Source: Trematomus loennbergii | Taxonomy: Eukaryota > Chordata > Actinopteri > Perciformes > Nototheniidae | Assembly: GCA_012861695.1 (NCBI GenBank) | Contig: JAAOOA010000086.1 | Location: 5,687,885 to 5,751,884 of the forward strand | Direction of reading: 5' to 3' | Length of the DNA stretch: 64,000 nt | Shown: positions 51,101-55,600 of the stretch, in pieces | Layout of the letters: every line of letters starts with the position of its first letter | How positions within the stretch are numbered: the first letter of the stretch is position 1 | Made by a program: the position numbers and the translations under genes | The notes under the pieces: generated by a model | What the model was told of the DNA's origin: nothing | Seen by the model: the letters and a program-made list of their open reading frames with translations, nothing else | Database searches by the model: none

Positions 51101-52256
51101 GAGTTTTTAGTTCTTAATTTGGACATAATCAATATTCTTATTAAAAAACAAGCCAAAGGTCTCAAATATTAAGTAACATACAAACAAGAACTTCCCTATA
51201 AGTAAATAAAAAGTGTCTGAAATCTGCAACAATGTTATCTAGTAATAGAAAATATAGGTTGAAATGATTAAGGGATCAATGACAAAACTGTTTTGCTGTT
51301 TTATATCCAATTAAACTAAATATTTTGGTTCTGGACTTGTGGTCAGATAAAACAAGGCACCTGAAGTAACATTGGAGATACAGTAATGAGGATTCTTTCA
51401 CTTTTTTGACAATTCATCAAACAACAATTGCCAAACTAATTTGATAAAAATACCTCATTAAATACCTGTTAAAAATGCTTGTGAAACTGATCATGCATTG
51501 GAAAGTTTCTGACATATTGCGGTCAATAGTATTGAGCTTTAATATCAAGCTGAATGGAGAACTAGCTGCAAGAAAATGAGACTGAAAAGGATTGTATAAC
51601 TGGATTCTGATACATTTAGGTCATGGGATACCTATAAGGGAGAGAAGTGGGAGGAGCACACTGCTGATGTAAACACTAGATGTAGGAAACATCTAACCAT
51701 GCTGCAGCCTGACGAGCAGCAGAACTGATGTAAACATATTTCCTGCAGATGTTGTCCTCTGACCAGACTGAACACTATTATCTCTGACTGAGGGGCAGGG
51801 CAAAGCACGGCCGTATCCCTGCTGTTACCGCGGTGATGCAGCAGCAGTCACTCTGCATCTCCCGGCGCAGACGCAATCACTATGCCGCATGCAGCAGCAG
51901 CAGCAGCAGCAGCAGCCCCCACAGCTTGTAAAACACATCCTCTCTGCACAATCATTGCCCCTGACCCCTGACCCCTGATCCCTCTGCTCACGCCTGGACA
52001 CAAAGAAGAACAAAAGCTCTTCATCCATAAAGAGCATGTCTGACAACAGAACCGAGGATTATGATACCTCCATTTTACCCGACAGCCCTGAAACCATTCA
52101 AAACTGAACTTTTTCCTCAGCCTGCATCAAAACGATGAGGACGTCCTCACCATCGTGGGAAAACAAGGCAGTCCAGAATACGCTAAATATTGAAAAAGGC
52201 GTGGGAGTACCTTTTAGAGAGCTGATCTCATGCTGGATAGATCTTCCAGGGTCCAT
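25..52256 (-). CDS. plec: Plectin gene, 5' part (alternative first exons plus actin-binding domain); continues beyond the left edge
   Basis: Gene-level entry for the exons listed separately. Plectin is a cytoplasmic cytolinker: its N-terminal tandem calponin-homology (CH) domain binds actin and integrin beta4, and its C-terminal repeats bind intermediate filaments. Exons 2-8 encode about 238 shared residues. Plectin is chosen over the sister plakins MACF1 and dystonin because of KVYRQSN and [14 protein letters not shown] in CH2, the plectin-only micro-exons 2alpha and 3alpha, an S10_plectin first exon, and first exons matching mammalian 1e and 1b. All start exons lie within 40 kb and are spliced to exon 2 at the same split Asp codon. 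Promoter choice therefore sets the N-terminus, as known in mammals, where the start exon directs plectin to hemidesmosomes, mitochondria, the nuclear envelope or other sites. Which teleost paralogue this is (pleca or plecb) cannot be decided here. Confidence 0.95.
274..389 (-). CDS. plec: plec exon 7: central CH2
   Basis: A 116-nt exon. Its first base completes the Arg codon split with exon 6, 38 codons follow, and the last G starts the Asp codon shared with exon 8. The peptide starts [14 protein letters not shown] and ends [14 protein letters not shown] and the ERDLGVTR stretch are the plectin form; MACF1 and dystonin differ here. Acceptor CCCGCAG and donor GTGAGA are good. An apparent continuation of the reading frame past the donor is intron read-through, not coding. 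Confidence 0.95.
1045..1143 (+). repeat. LINE-like 3' tail with (GATTCT)n end
   Basis: The stretch ends with GGGACCAATAAATACATTC and then repeated TGATTC units, the usual 3' tail of non-LTR retrotransposon copies in fish genomes. It abuts the stop codon of the open frame at 1145-1519. Confidence 0.5.
1145..1519 (-). CDS. Unrecognised open frame within plec intron 6 (possible orphan exon)
   Basis: An open frame of 124 codons on the plec strand, between exons 6 and 7. I do not recognise the family. From the second Met (ACAATGT context, about residue 10) the protein opens with a basic run, [14 protein letters not shown], then a Ser-rich stretch, an acidic segment with [14 protein letters not shown], a Gly/Ser/Arg-rich stretch and [20 protein letters not shown]. 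It looks like a phosphorylatable, disordered N-terminus with good coding composition. No donor of the right phase to join exon 7 or 8 was found. The stop TAA is followed at once by a LINE-like tail (about 1045-1143), so a transposon may have cut off the exon's natural end. Alternatives: an alternative first exon spliced beyond the window, a small nested gene, or chance. Confidence 0.35.
   Translation of the reverse strand: MQGNFCAATMLKLKRRFSSKRRLNSASSSTAGSVSDLEDRVVMLCEDIPNENSFDSGRGSAGLGTRSSRGSHSEEHDSETHMGHLSRDRLSYRQASFVEQKPPRPHKEYYIQRVMQVYGSFGAF
2589..2755 (-). CDS. plec: plec exon 6: CH1-CH2 linker and start of CH2
   Basis: A 167-nt exon, phase 0 in and phase 2 out. Translation begins [12 protein letters not shown] (the linker after CH1), then [14 protein letters not shown] (first helix of CH2) and [13 protein letters not shown], ending FNAIIHKH with the first two bases of an Arg codon. 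[12 protein letters not shown] is the CH-family signature helix. Acceptor CCCTCCAG and donor GTGAGG are clear. Human plectin differs here only by conservative changes. Confidence 0.96.
6098..6136. repeat. Perfect 16-bp inverted repeat (hairpin)
   Basis: AGTTTCCTCCACTGCC (6098-6113) is followed after 7 bases by its exact reverse complement (6121-6136). The loop carries the TTAA at which the short element 6114-6235 begins, so one arm lies outside and one inside that element. Confidence 0.85.
6114..6235. mobile_element. Short TTAA-flanked MITE (122 bp)
   Basis: Both ends read TTAAAGGGGC inward and both start at a TTAA. The interior (ATATAACACACTACAGGGAA) resembles the start of the larger TTAA elements at 21210 and 53490, read in the opposite direction. 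TTAA target sites are typical of piggyBac-like transposons; assignment to that superfamily is inference. Confidence 0.55.
6348..6440 (-). CDS. plec: plec exon 5: end of CH1
   Basis: A 93-nt exon in phase 0 encoding 31 residues, [14 protein letters not shown] followed by [17 protein letters not shown]. This is the C-terminal part of CH1; the [11 protein letters not shown] helix is part of an actin-contacting surface in spectrin-family actin-binding domains. Acceptor and donor (GTAATG) are consensus. The sequence is the same as mammalian plectin at essentially every position, and exon 4 follows just 144 bases upstream. Confidence 0.97.
6585..6662 (-). CDS. plec: plec exon 4: CH1 middle
   Basis: A 78-nt phase-0 exon encoding 26 residues: [15 protein letters not shown] followed by [11 protein letters not shown]. 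This is the CH1 segment between the SGETL loop and the VKLVNI strand. Acceptor CTCTTGCAG and donor GTCCGT flank it. It can be joined directly to exon 3 or through micro-exon 3alpha, both in frame. Confidence 0.96.
6663..8453. other. Intron between plec exons 3alpha and 4: repeats, no gene
   Basis: Contains a dispersed repeat at about 7175-7690 with a relative at about 63216-63645 (listed separately), and at 7727-7765 an AGATAAGATAAGATG run followed by TACTTTATTGGTCCC, the 3' tail of a non-LTR retrotransposon copy. No supported coding sequence. Confidence 0.55.
7175..7690 (+). repeat. Dispersed repeat, copy 1 (relative at 63216-63645)
   Basis: This stretch and 63216-63645 share, in the same order, CCTGAAATAAG near the start, TTAGCTTAG, GTGGAGAT(A/T)ATCCTGC followed by GAACAAAAC, and GTAAGTATCATAAA, plus weaker similarity between. 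The two copies are diverged and in the same orientation. Family not identified; no terminal inverted repeats or target duplications found. Confidence 0.6.
8454..8489 (-). CDS. plec: plec micro-exon 3alpha (12 residues, optional)
   Basis: A 36-nt phase-0 exon encoding [12 protein letters not shown] between acceptor GGGGTAG and donor GTGAGT. It matches in length and sequence the optional plectin exon 3alpha (PRERD-VIRSSRL in human), which is inserted between exons 3 and 4 and lengthens a CH1 loop after SGETL. In mammals this exon is reported as tissue-restricted, mainly neural. It is too short for ordinary gene prediction. Finding it here, with its reading phase and splice sites intact, says that the splice option is retained in fish. 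Confidence 0.9.
8950..9039 (-). CDS. plec: plec exon 3: CH1, first helices
   Basis: A 90-nt phase-0 exon of 30 codons: [15 protein letters not shown] then [35 protein letters not shown] is the CH1 core shared by plectin, MACF1 and dystonin. AQRHIS in human plectin and SQRHIT here are the plectin form, while the sister genes read VRKH. Acceptor GTCCACAG, donor GTGAGA. Confidence 0.97.
9040..10203. other. Intron between plec exons 2alpha and 3
   Basis: AT-rich intron without recognisable gene or complete mobile element. A few short open frames occur, none with coding character. Confidence 0.5.
10204..10218 (-). CDS. plec: plec micro-exon 2alpha (5 residues, optional)
   Basis: Fifteen bases, CACTGGAAGGCAGAG, encode HWKAE. 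They lie between a pyrimidine-rich acceptor (CTTTTCCTTCAG) and donor GTAGGT, between exons 2 and 3, both junctions in phase 0. Mammalian plectin has an optional five-residue exon 2alpha (HWRAE) at exactly this place, so the joined protein reads NKHLMK-HWKAE-SQRHIT. In mouse this insert is reported to be used in muscle and brain and to strengthen actin binding. The match in position, length, phase and four of five residues makes the call firm despite the tiny size. Confidence 0.9.
10219..12382. other. Intron between plec exons 2 and 2alpha, with LINE-like tail and (ATT)n
   Basis: At about 11340-11450 lies a fish LINE 3' end (TAAAGCGTCCTTGGGTTTCT then GGCGCTATAAAATCCAAG) that runs into an ATT microsatellite (11421-11448). 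The remainder is AT-rich intron; 11880-11990 is a GC-rich patch with repeated GAGGAGCCC. No gene seen. Confidence 0.55.
12383..12444 (-). CDS. plec: plec exon 2: first shared exon, start of the actin-binding domain
   Basis: A 62-nt exon. Its first two bases (AT) complete an Asp codon begun by the G that ends the alternative first exons; 20 codons follow, [31 protein letters not shown] is the first helix of CH1 and a known actin-binding surface. Acceptor TCCACAG, donor GTAAGG. The start of every plectin isoform in the window is joined here, so this acceptor is the hub of the 5' splicing pattern. Confidence 0.97.
12445..13951. other. Intron between plec 1a-like exon and exon 2
   Basis: About 1.5 kb of intron without a recognisable gene or complete transposon. 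Minus-strand open frames near 12950-13215 have no splice signals of the required phase. Confidence 0.5.
13952..14060 (-). CDS. plec: plec alternative first exon, 1a-like (36 residues)
   Basis: The ATG at 14058-14060 opens 36 codons ([17 protein letters not shown], then FIEESHYQG and MLRNMDHRK) and ends with one G before donor GTAGAG. That G joins the AT of exon 2 to give HRK-D-ERDRVQ. It is the first exon nearest exon 2, and its end resembles mammalian plectin 1a (LAVLRASEGKK-DERDR), the hemidesmosome-directing isoform, in length (36 versus 37) and in Ser/Asp-rich then basic layout. Identity with 1a is inference; that it is a plec first exon is strongly supported by phase, donor and coding quality. 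Confidence 0.8.
14061..18810. other. Intron/promoter stretch upstream of the 1a-like exon
   Basis: About 4.7 kb with one SINE (14618-14783, listed). At about 15498-15560 a fragment starting TAGGAATGCACGATAT looks like one end of a hAT-like element. The part next to the 1a-like exon (14061-14200) presumably holds its promoter; I see no clear TATA box. No gene found. Confidence 0.45.
14618..14783 (-). repeat. tRNA-derived SINE
   Basis: On the minus strand the copy begins GGGCTGCTGTATTAG and has an A-box-like TCAGTGGTTAGAGC and a B-box GGTTCAAATCC. It is followed by a short pyrimidine-rich body (CTCTATCTCCCCCTTTCAG) and ends in TAATAAAGGC. This is the tRNA-headed SINE design common in percomorph fish. 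The acceptor stem pairs poorly, so it is not a functional tRNA gene. Confidence 0.7.
18811..18961 (-). CDS. plec: plec putative alternative first exon of 50 residues (novel type)
   Basis: An ATG in good context (GGGATGGCG) opens 50 codons: [18 protein letters not shown], then [16 protein letters not shown] and [16 protein letters not shown]. It ends with a single G before donor GTAGGT. The phase and the added G fit exon 2 exactly, giving MCCA-D-ERDRVQ. The exon is GC-rich and the bases beyond its start (18962-19300) are CpG-rich, as expected for a promoter. I cannot match the peptide to a mammalian first exon that I remember. The paired Cys near the end and the hydrophobic LLYS could serve membrane contact, but that is speculation. 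Confidence 0.62.
18962..19400 (-). promoter_or_regulatory. Candidate CpG-rich promoter of the 50-residue plec first exon
   Basis: This stretch directly upstream (minus strand) of the exon 18811-18961 contains many CG dinucleotides (GTGCCGCGCG, CTCGCCTTCGTGCG, GAAACGCGCC) in an otherwise CpG-poor, AT-rich window. Inference from base composition only; no TATA box or factor site is asserted. Confidence 0.45.
19932..21159. mobile_element. hAT-like non-autonomous element, 8-bp TSD GTGTGCAG
   Basis: The ends form an imperfect inverted repeat starting CAGGGACGTGCACA on the left and CAGGCACGTGCACA on the right (reverse complement). The element is flanked by perfect 8-bp copies of GTGTGCAG (19924-19931 and 21160-21167). 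An 8-bp duplication and CAGG ends are hAT hallmarks. No transposase was recognised inside. It is inserted in the plec intron upstream of the 50-residue exon. Confidence 0.88.
21210..21973. mobile_element. TTAA-flanked MITE interrupted by a hAT fragment
   Basis: The outer ends read TTAAGGGGTCCATTTGATGC and, inverted, TTAAAGGGCCCTATTATG, both at TTAA. The outer halves (21214-21330 and about 21835-21969) are related to the element at 53490-54325. The middle, starting about 21342 with TAGGGCTGCTCGATTATGG, is foreign sequence of a hAT-type element, so one transposon sits inside another. Confidence 0.65.
21555..21725 (-). pseudogene. hAT transposase fragment (ZBED-like), frameshifted
   Basis: The minus strand encodes [17 protein letters not shown] followed by [14 protein letters not shown], a stretch typical of ZBED/hAT transposases before the catalytic domain. 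After about ATPSD the reading shifts frame and continues with [20 protein letters not shown], also a hAT transposase motif. The copy is therefore a broken remnant within the interrupted MITE 21210-21973, not an active gene. Confidence 0.65.
24881..24980 (-). CDS. plec: plec alternative first exon 1b (33 residues, hydrophobic N-terminus)
   Basis: The ATG at 24978-24980 opens 33 codons: [18 protein letters not shown], then [15 protein letters not shown]. The last G precedes a strong donor (CAAG-GTAAGA) and completes Asp with exon 2. Human plectin 1b has the same design: LFPSLVVVGHV, then TL, a W-x-W pair and a basic end before DERDR. In mammals the 1b N-terminus inserts plectin into the mitochondrial outer membrane, linking mitochondria to intermediate filaments. 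The hydrophobic run from about residue 8 to 26 followed by RVRKK fits a signal anchor. Other reading frames give overlapping open frames here, but only this one has both homology and the right phase. Confidence 0.9.
24981..27358. other. Intron and 1b upstream region
   Basis: The 300 bases next to exon 1b (24981-25300) are GC-rich and purine/pyrimidine skewed, a plausible promoter for the 1b transcript. The rest is AT-rich intron with a short CA run at 25501-25514. No coding sequence recognised. Confidence 0.45.
27359..27398 (-). CDS. plec: plec putative alternative first exon, Cys-rich ([13 protein letters not shown])
   Basis: An ATG at 27396-27398 in good context (AAAGATGG) opens 13 codons, [13 protein letters not shown], followed by one G and donor GTAGGC. 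The G completes Asp with exon 2, predicting PPK-D-ERDRVQ. Four Cys in the first eight residues are characteristic of N-terminal palmitoylation clusters, so this isoform could be tied to a membrane. I know of no mammalian plectin isoform with this N-terminus. Support comes from phase, donor, start context and position among the other first exons; a chance match cannot be excluded for so short an exon. Confidence 0.58.
28807..28861 (-). CDS. plec: plec putative alternative first exon (18 residues)
   Basis: An ATG in strong context (ACAATGG, 28859-28861) opens [18 protein letters not shown] and ends with one G before donor GTAGGA. Joined to exon 2 it reads HGQ-D-ERDRVQ in frame. It is short and polar, as mammalian 1d, 1e and 1f are. 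I found no sequence match to a known isoform, so it is held by its phase, start context and donor alone. Confidence 0.45.
28862..31210. other. Intron between plec first exons
   Basis: Holds the hAT-like element at 29823-30999 (listed); the part before it is AT-rich with no recognised gene. Confidence 0.5.
29823..30999. mobile_element. hAT-like non-autonomous element, 8-bp TSD CTGTTATA
   Basis: The left end is TAGGGGTGTTGAAATAATCG and the right end, inverted, TAGGGCTGTGCATC. Perfect 8-bp duplications CTGTTATA lie at 29815-29822 and 31000-31007. Near the right end are repeated GATGCATCG and AATCGAATCG units. No transposase frame seen; a non-autonomous hAT copy. Confidence 0.85.
31211..31642 (-). 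other. Open frame of unknown origin downstream of the S10 exon
   Basis: A frame of 143 codons opening [18 protein letters not shown], followed by a Cys/acidic part (EEGCPCSPF and [10 protein letters not shown]) and a hydrophobic stretch ([14 protein letters not shown], then [15 protein letters not shown]). The frame is open further upstream ([14 protein letters not shown]) without a Met. It follows the eroded S10 exon on the same strand, so it could be the worn 3' end of the same long first exon, or chance. I do not recognise a family and do not claim a gene. Confidence 0.25.
31814..32404 (-). pseudogene. Eroded 3' continuation of the plec S10 first exon
   Basis: In mammals the S10 domain of plectin exon 1 is followed by roughly 80 residues of linker before DERDR. 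Here, past 32405, the S10 frame runs into ISNPAW-stop. A second frame takes over ([14 protein letters not shown], then [18 protein letters not shown]) and stops at 32062, and a third gives [20 protein letters not shown] before stopping at 31814. Charged, linker-like peptide in three frames within 600 bases suggests a former exon with at least two frameshifts. A sequencing or assembly error is the alternative. I found no donor in the proper phase. Confidence 0.4.
32405..32692 (-). CDS. plec: plec first exon with S10_plectin domain, probably degraded
   Basis: About 96 codons matching the S10_plectin domain of plectin isoform 1: [58 protein letters not shown] and LPPENRP. It follows plectin rather than ribosomal protein S10 (KKDKRP, GVTNL, VRETFAW). 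In mammals isoform 1 binds nesprin-3 at the outer nuclear membrane. Signs of decay: codons matching the usual MVAG start read TEAG, so the first Met is the internal MLMP Met; near-invariant HFYWYLTN is [17 protein letters not shown] is MDLPPENRP; and the frame breaks just after the domain. This is either a relaxed first exon or a pseudo-exon. Confidence 0.8.
34378..34632 (-). repeat. tRNA-derived SINE (minus orientation)
   Basis: Read on the minus strand, a tRNA-like head begins CCGGCAGTGGCTCAGTCAGT and has B-box GGTTCAAGTCC. The body follows with GGTGCCCTTGAGCAAGGCAC and GCGCTGTACAATAGCTGCCC. This arrangement is a very common percomorph SINE. A diverged relative lies at about 60935-61160. 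The tRNA head is part of the SINE, not a separate tRNA gene. Confidence 0.75.
37936..38046 (+). repeat. (GT)n/(GTGC)n compound microsatellite
   Basis: Roughly 110 bases of alternating purine-pyrimidine repeat, with GT blocks around a central GCGTGCGTGCGTGC block. Such runs can adopt Z-DNA. Open frames here of Cys/Val or His/Thr are artefacts of the repeat. Confidence 0.95.
40094..41656. mobile_element. Harbinger-like inverted-repeat element, TAA target duplication
   Basis: The ends are long inverted repeats: left AGCCTGCGTCACACTGTCCC, then GAAATTGACACCAGATG; right, inverted, AGCCCGCGTCACACTGTCCC, then AAAATTGACACCAGATG. TAA flanks both ends (40091-40093, 41657-41659), as in PIF/Harbinger transposons. 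No transposase was recognised. The element contains the TTAA MITE at 40330-40823. Confidence 0.8.
40330..40823. mobile_element. TTAA-flanked MITE, copy 1 (494 bp)
   Basis: TTAA at both ends, with terminal inverted repeats AGGGGACCTATCATGC and AGTGGACCTATCATGC. It is almost identical along its whole length to 59538-60032, so both inserted recently. piggyBac-like by its TTAA target. It lies inside the Harbinger-like element and is therefore younger. Confidence 0.88.
43579..43790 (+). repeat. Truncated MITE end related to the copy at 44691-45475
   Basis: Starts GGCCCCATTTACACGGGAAC and carries GCTGGAGACGCTGTATACAT and GTAAGTGGCGCTGTACTTCC, matching the inner part of the nested element further right. 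No right-hand end was found, so the copy looks partial. Confidence 0.5.
44596..46117. mobile_element. Middle element of the nest, hAT-like
   Basis: Left end CAGGGCCGATTTTGG and right end, inverted, CAGGGCCGGTTCTAG form the terminal repeat typical of a fish hAT family. Flanks TGTACTGG and GTATTAGG agree only roughly, so the target duplication is decayed or unclear. The right part has CCCGGGGGGGCATACCCCCG. No intact transposase seen. Confidence 0.6.
44691..45475. mobile_element. Innermost element of the nest
   Basis: Left end CTAAGGCGTTGTGCACACTG and right end, inverted, CTTAGGCGCCGTTTACACG resemble each other, and the interior (44730-44880) is shared with the partial copy at 43579-43790. No coding capacity. 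End positions are approximate. Confidence 0.5.
46293..49234. other. plec intron stretch without recognised features
   Basis: AT-rich intron. An ATTCT-type short repeat occurs at 47299-47330. Open frames here have no family resemblance or suitable splice sites. Confidence 0.45.
49235..49766. mobile_element. hAT-like MITE, TSD GCTGCCAT/GCTTCCAT
   Basis: Left end CAGTGGCGAACCATC and right end, inverted, CGGTGGCGAGCCGTGA form imperfect terminal repeats. The 8-base flanks GCTGCCAT (49227-49234) and GCTTCCAT (49767-49774) agree at seven of eight positions. A 17-base G run (49635-49651) lies inside. Confidence 0.72.
49767..52210. other. First intron downstream of the plec 1e-like exon
   Basis: Mostly AT-rich and without a recognised gene. 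From about 51760 to the exon the sequence is more GC-rich and includes the CAG repeat at 51892-51915. Confidence 0.45.
51892..51915 (+). repeat. (CAG)8 trinucleotide repeat
   Basis: Eight CAG units about 300 bases downstream of the plec 1e-like exon; on the plec transcript they read CTG. Intronic, and not in a supported coding frame. Confidence 0.95.
52211..52256 (-). CDS. plec: plec alternative first exon 1e-like (15 residues)
   Basis: The ATG at 52254-52256 opens [15 protein letters not shown], followed by one G and donor GTACTC. Human plectin 1e begins MDPSRAIQNEISSLK before DERDR: same length, 12 of 15 identical. The G plus exon 2 gives SSLK-D-ERDRVQ. An in-frame upstream Met (52284-52286) would add ten residues, but the homologous start is the one given. 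It is the most distal first exon found, some 40 kb from exon 2. Confidence 0.93.
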
Positions 52257-52620
52257 GCTCACTGTGTCTGCTGCCCGAGGCTGCAAACCGACGAGTCAGC
52301 TCTGAAACACCAGGCTTGAGGATGCAAACGTCTCTCCGCTAACTGCAGGCTGTTCCTCCCTCTCTCCGCTCCGCTTCTGCCACAGAAGTTGGCAGCTTAG
52401 TGTTTTTGTTCTCCCTCTCTCTCCTGCCGGCTTGCACACAATCGCTGTCAGCAGAGAAATTGTGAAAGGAAGGAGCTCCCTCCTTTCTCTCCCACCTCAG
52501 TCTCACCCCTCCCTGATGATGTCCCGTCCCATCCTTGTGGTGCTCAGGGAGGCGCCTTAACCAATAACAGTCAGGTTGCACCATCACATTACAACAGTGT
52601 GTACAGCTGAAGGGAAGCAG
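52257..52620 (-). promoter_or_regulatory. Candidate promoter/5' UTR region of the plec 1e-like transcript
   Basis: Directly upstream of the 1e-like exon the sequence is richer in G+C than its surroundings and contains pyrimidine tracts (CTCCCTCTCTCTCC, CTCCCTCCTTTCTCTCCC on the + strand). This is where the 1e promoter should be. No TATA box or specific site is claimed. Confidence 0.4.
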
Positions 52621-55600
52621 CCAATGCAGAGTGTGAAATGATGACAGATGTAACTGTAGGAGGTGCTGTATGAGAAGTGTTCATTCCCAGATAAAATATT
52701 ACTCTCTAGGAGATACAAATAAACAGTTTACTTTGACACGTGGTGTTATAAAACTAGATATCTGTTCAAATATTATAGTATAAAGTATAAAATCAGGTTA
52801 AGGGACGTTTCCTTCTCCCTCAGGACAATGGCATCAGTGACTCAGCATTACCTCCCCCTATAAGCCTTTCTATTTGAATGAAAAGCGCTGCAGAGGATAC
52901 CTCGGATCTCAGGGAGGGGCTCAGATGACACAGCACTTTTTTAGTTTAACTAAACTTTGCAATCAGAAGGAAATGAAATGATGGCACTTTGAAATAGATG
53001 TAATTACATTCCCATGACAGCTAATGAGAACTTCAAATTACACACATTTTAAATTGAGTGTGTTAAAAAAAAGATATTAAGCAAACGATCCAATCCAGCG
53101 GTAAAAATACACAAATAAAGGTTTACATTGTTAGAGCCTCGACAGTGTTATTTTAGAAGATGAAGGTTATGCTGCCTTTGACTCAGCAGTCTCTTCAATC
53201 CTCCAAAGACTGGCTGGCACTCTGCTGTGTCGTATCTGAAGTCAGCAATACTGAAATTGCTACGCTGTCTAAGTATGAATACATTGACAGCTAAGGCATA
53301 TGCCTCTACATTTAAGACTTTGACCAGAAGTGGAAAACATATAACAATACGTGTGTGCAGTATGTGAAACTCAGAATTCATAGTTGGCAGTTACACAATT
53401 TAACTAAGTATAACACATTGCGATTGTAAATTATTTTATTAAAAAGGATCAGCATAAAAGTGTCCAATATGATCTGCTAGTGCCTAATATTAAAATGGGC
53501 CCTATTATGCTTTTTGTGGTCTTCTCTTATCTGTAGTGTGTTCTATAGATTGTTGTGCACTTAAATGGTCTGTAAAGGCAAAGAAATCCCAAAGTTCCTC
53601 CAGAGGGAGTTTCTCTCCCACACACTCCCCCCCCCCCCCTGCCTGAAACTCCATTTGACTCCTTTGTTTACTTCCCTAACACAGTGGGGTTTCTCAATCG
53701 CGAGTAAGCTTGCTTGGTAGCACATGTCTTCCGAGTCACTTGCTTCAGAAGCGAGGCAAGAATACTTCCTGCCATTCGGAAAACAAAGAGTGGAACAGGC
53801 TAGCAAGTGTGCAGGTGTGCGTCATATGAGAGGCCCCGCCTTACATCTTCCGCCACAGATTTGGGGAAATTGGTCCGTGCGCAAAGCATTGTGGGGATTT
53901 TAAGACCGCGGAGTCTACACATGTGCAGCCTCGATATTTGCCTCGGAGATTGGAACACTACTTCGGCGGCACTCGATGACGTAGTATGCTTGAAATAGTG
54001 GCTCTGAAGCAGCTTTACTCGCGATTGAGAAACACCCACAGACCACAGTATGTAACACACGCTTCGATTGGGTAGCACTCCGACACATTGTAAGTGATAG
54101 GCTAAGGGGCGGGACATCTCTAAGCAGTCAACCAATCACAACAGAGCCGGCCAGCTAACCAATCAGAGCAGACTGGGCTCTGGTTTCAGACAGAGGGTGA
54201 AAAGAGGTGCTGCAGCACAGGCAGTATGAGAACAATAAAGAGCTTTTTGAACATTAGAGCATGGAGACATGTCCCGGTAAAATATGAATATGAAATCTGA
54301 AAATGAGCACAAGAGCCCCCTTTAAAGCCATAACAGTTATCTTTGCCGTAGCTAATGTCATAAAGTCAAGCTAGATCGATAAAAATATGATTCTTTTCTA
54401 CTTTTAGAAACTGATGTGTCAATGCAAGATGACACAGCAGTCTGGAAAAAGATTATGAGGAAAGCCAGCTCAACTACAGGGGAAAATCCATGAGTAACTG
54501 AAAACACAATCCACAGAACCTCGTCTAAATCAGCACATTTTGGTAATAGGATTATATTTGTTATACAGAGAAAGGAGAGGGTGAGTCAGCCGTTTTATTC
54601 AAGCTGATGAGGCTGAGAATAACTCATGGTGTATTTGTGTCTGTTCAGTGTAGACGTGAGGATCGTGCAGGTGTATGTGAGCTGTTTGGTTTGAATACGA
54701 CAAACTATTCATGTGTCAGCCTTGAGTCATGAGAAAGCATTGGTGAATACGTTGAATGTCACGCACTGGACTTTAACCACTGTTTGATTCCCGTGTGAAA
54801 CCAAAGTTAAGTTGTTTTTAACGACAATGCTGCAACATGCCATAGGAGGTTGTCATGTGACGTTACCGAGTCACTTTTTAAACATTAACCTTAATCTTTT
54901 TCGTTAAACTTAACAAAATAGTTCACTGGAACTGGGATGGAGTTTCATCATTTCACGAATTATTGTGCAATTTTGAAAAGCGTGATTTACATTAAATGTA
55001 TCAGAAGCAGAAAATCTTTCTTTTTTGCGGGGGAAATTTGGTTTTGTGAAAGTTGTTCCACTATAGAAATAAATATAAGTATATATATATTTTTTATAAA
55101 CATAGGAAATAGAAATGTGCGATAAACAGATAAAATAATATATCATAAGATATTAAAATGTAAAGCAAGAAAGGCACAAAAAAAAAGAACATATTTATAA
55201 AAATATTATACAAACACAAGGGAGTTAAGTGCAAGCATCTTGACTCAGAGTTTCTGACGCTCTGATGGAGTATCTTTGTTTTTTCTCAGAAGTGTACAAT
55301 ACCAAAAAGAATGTTGGTGACGGGTGTGCACATGTAGGTGAGTGTCCTCTAAACAGGCTTATGTTCTGGAACAAAGAAGAATCCCACAATATCAGCTACC
55401 TCATGTGATCTGATTCATTCCACACTCCTATAGGACAGATGTTCATGTGGTCCCATGCCTCAGGGCCACAGCTCCACACCGGTTCAAGTTTCAGACTCAA
55501 TGCCATTTCCTGCTCATGGTTCGTCTTCTTCCTAATTAATCTTTCCGTGGCGAGACATCTTGAGTGCAAAGGTTTTAAAGAGCATCCATTACAATTCAAT

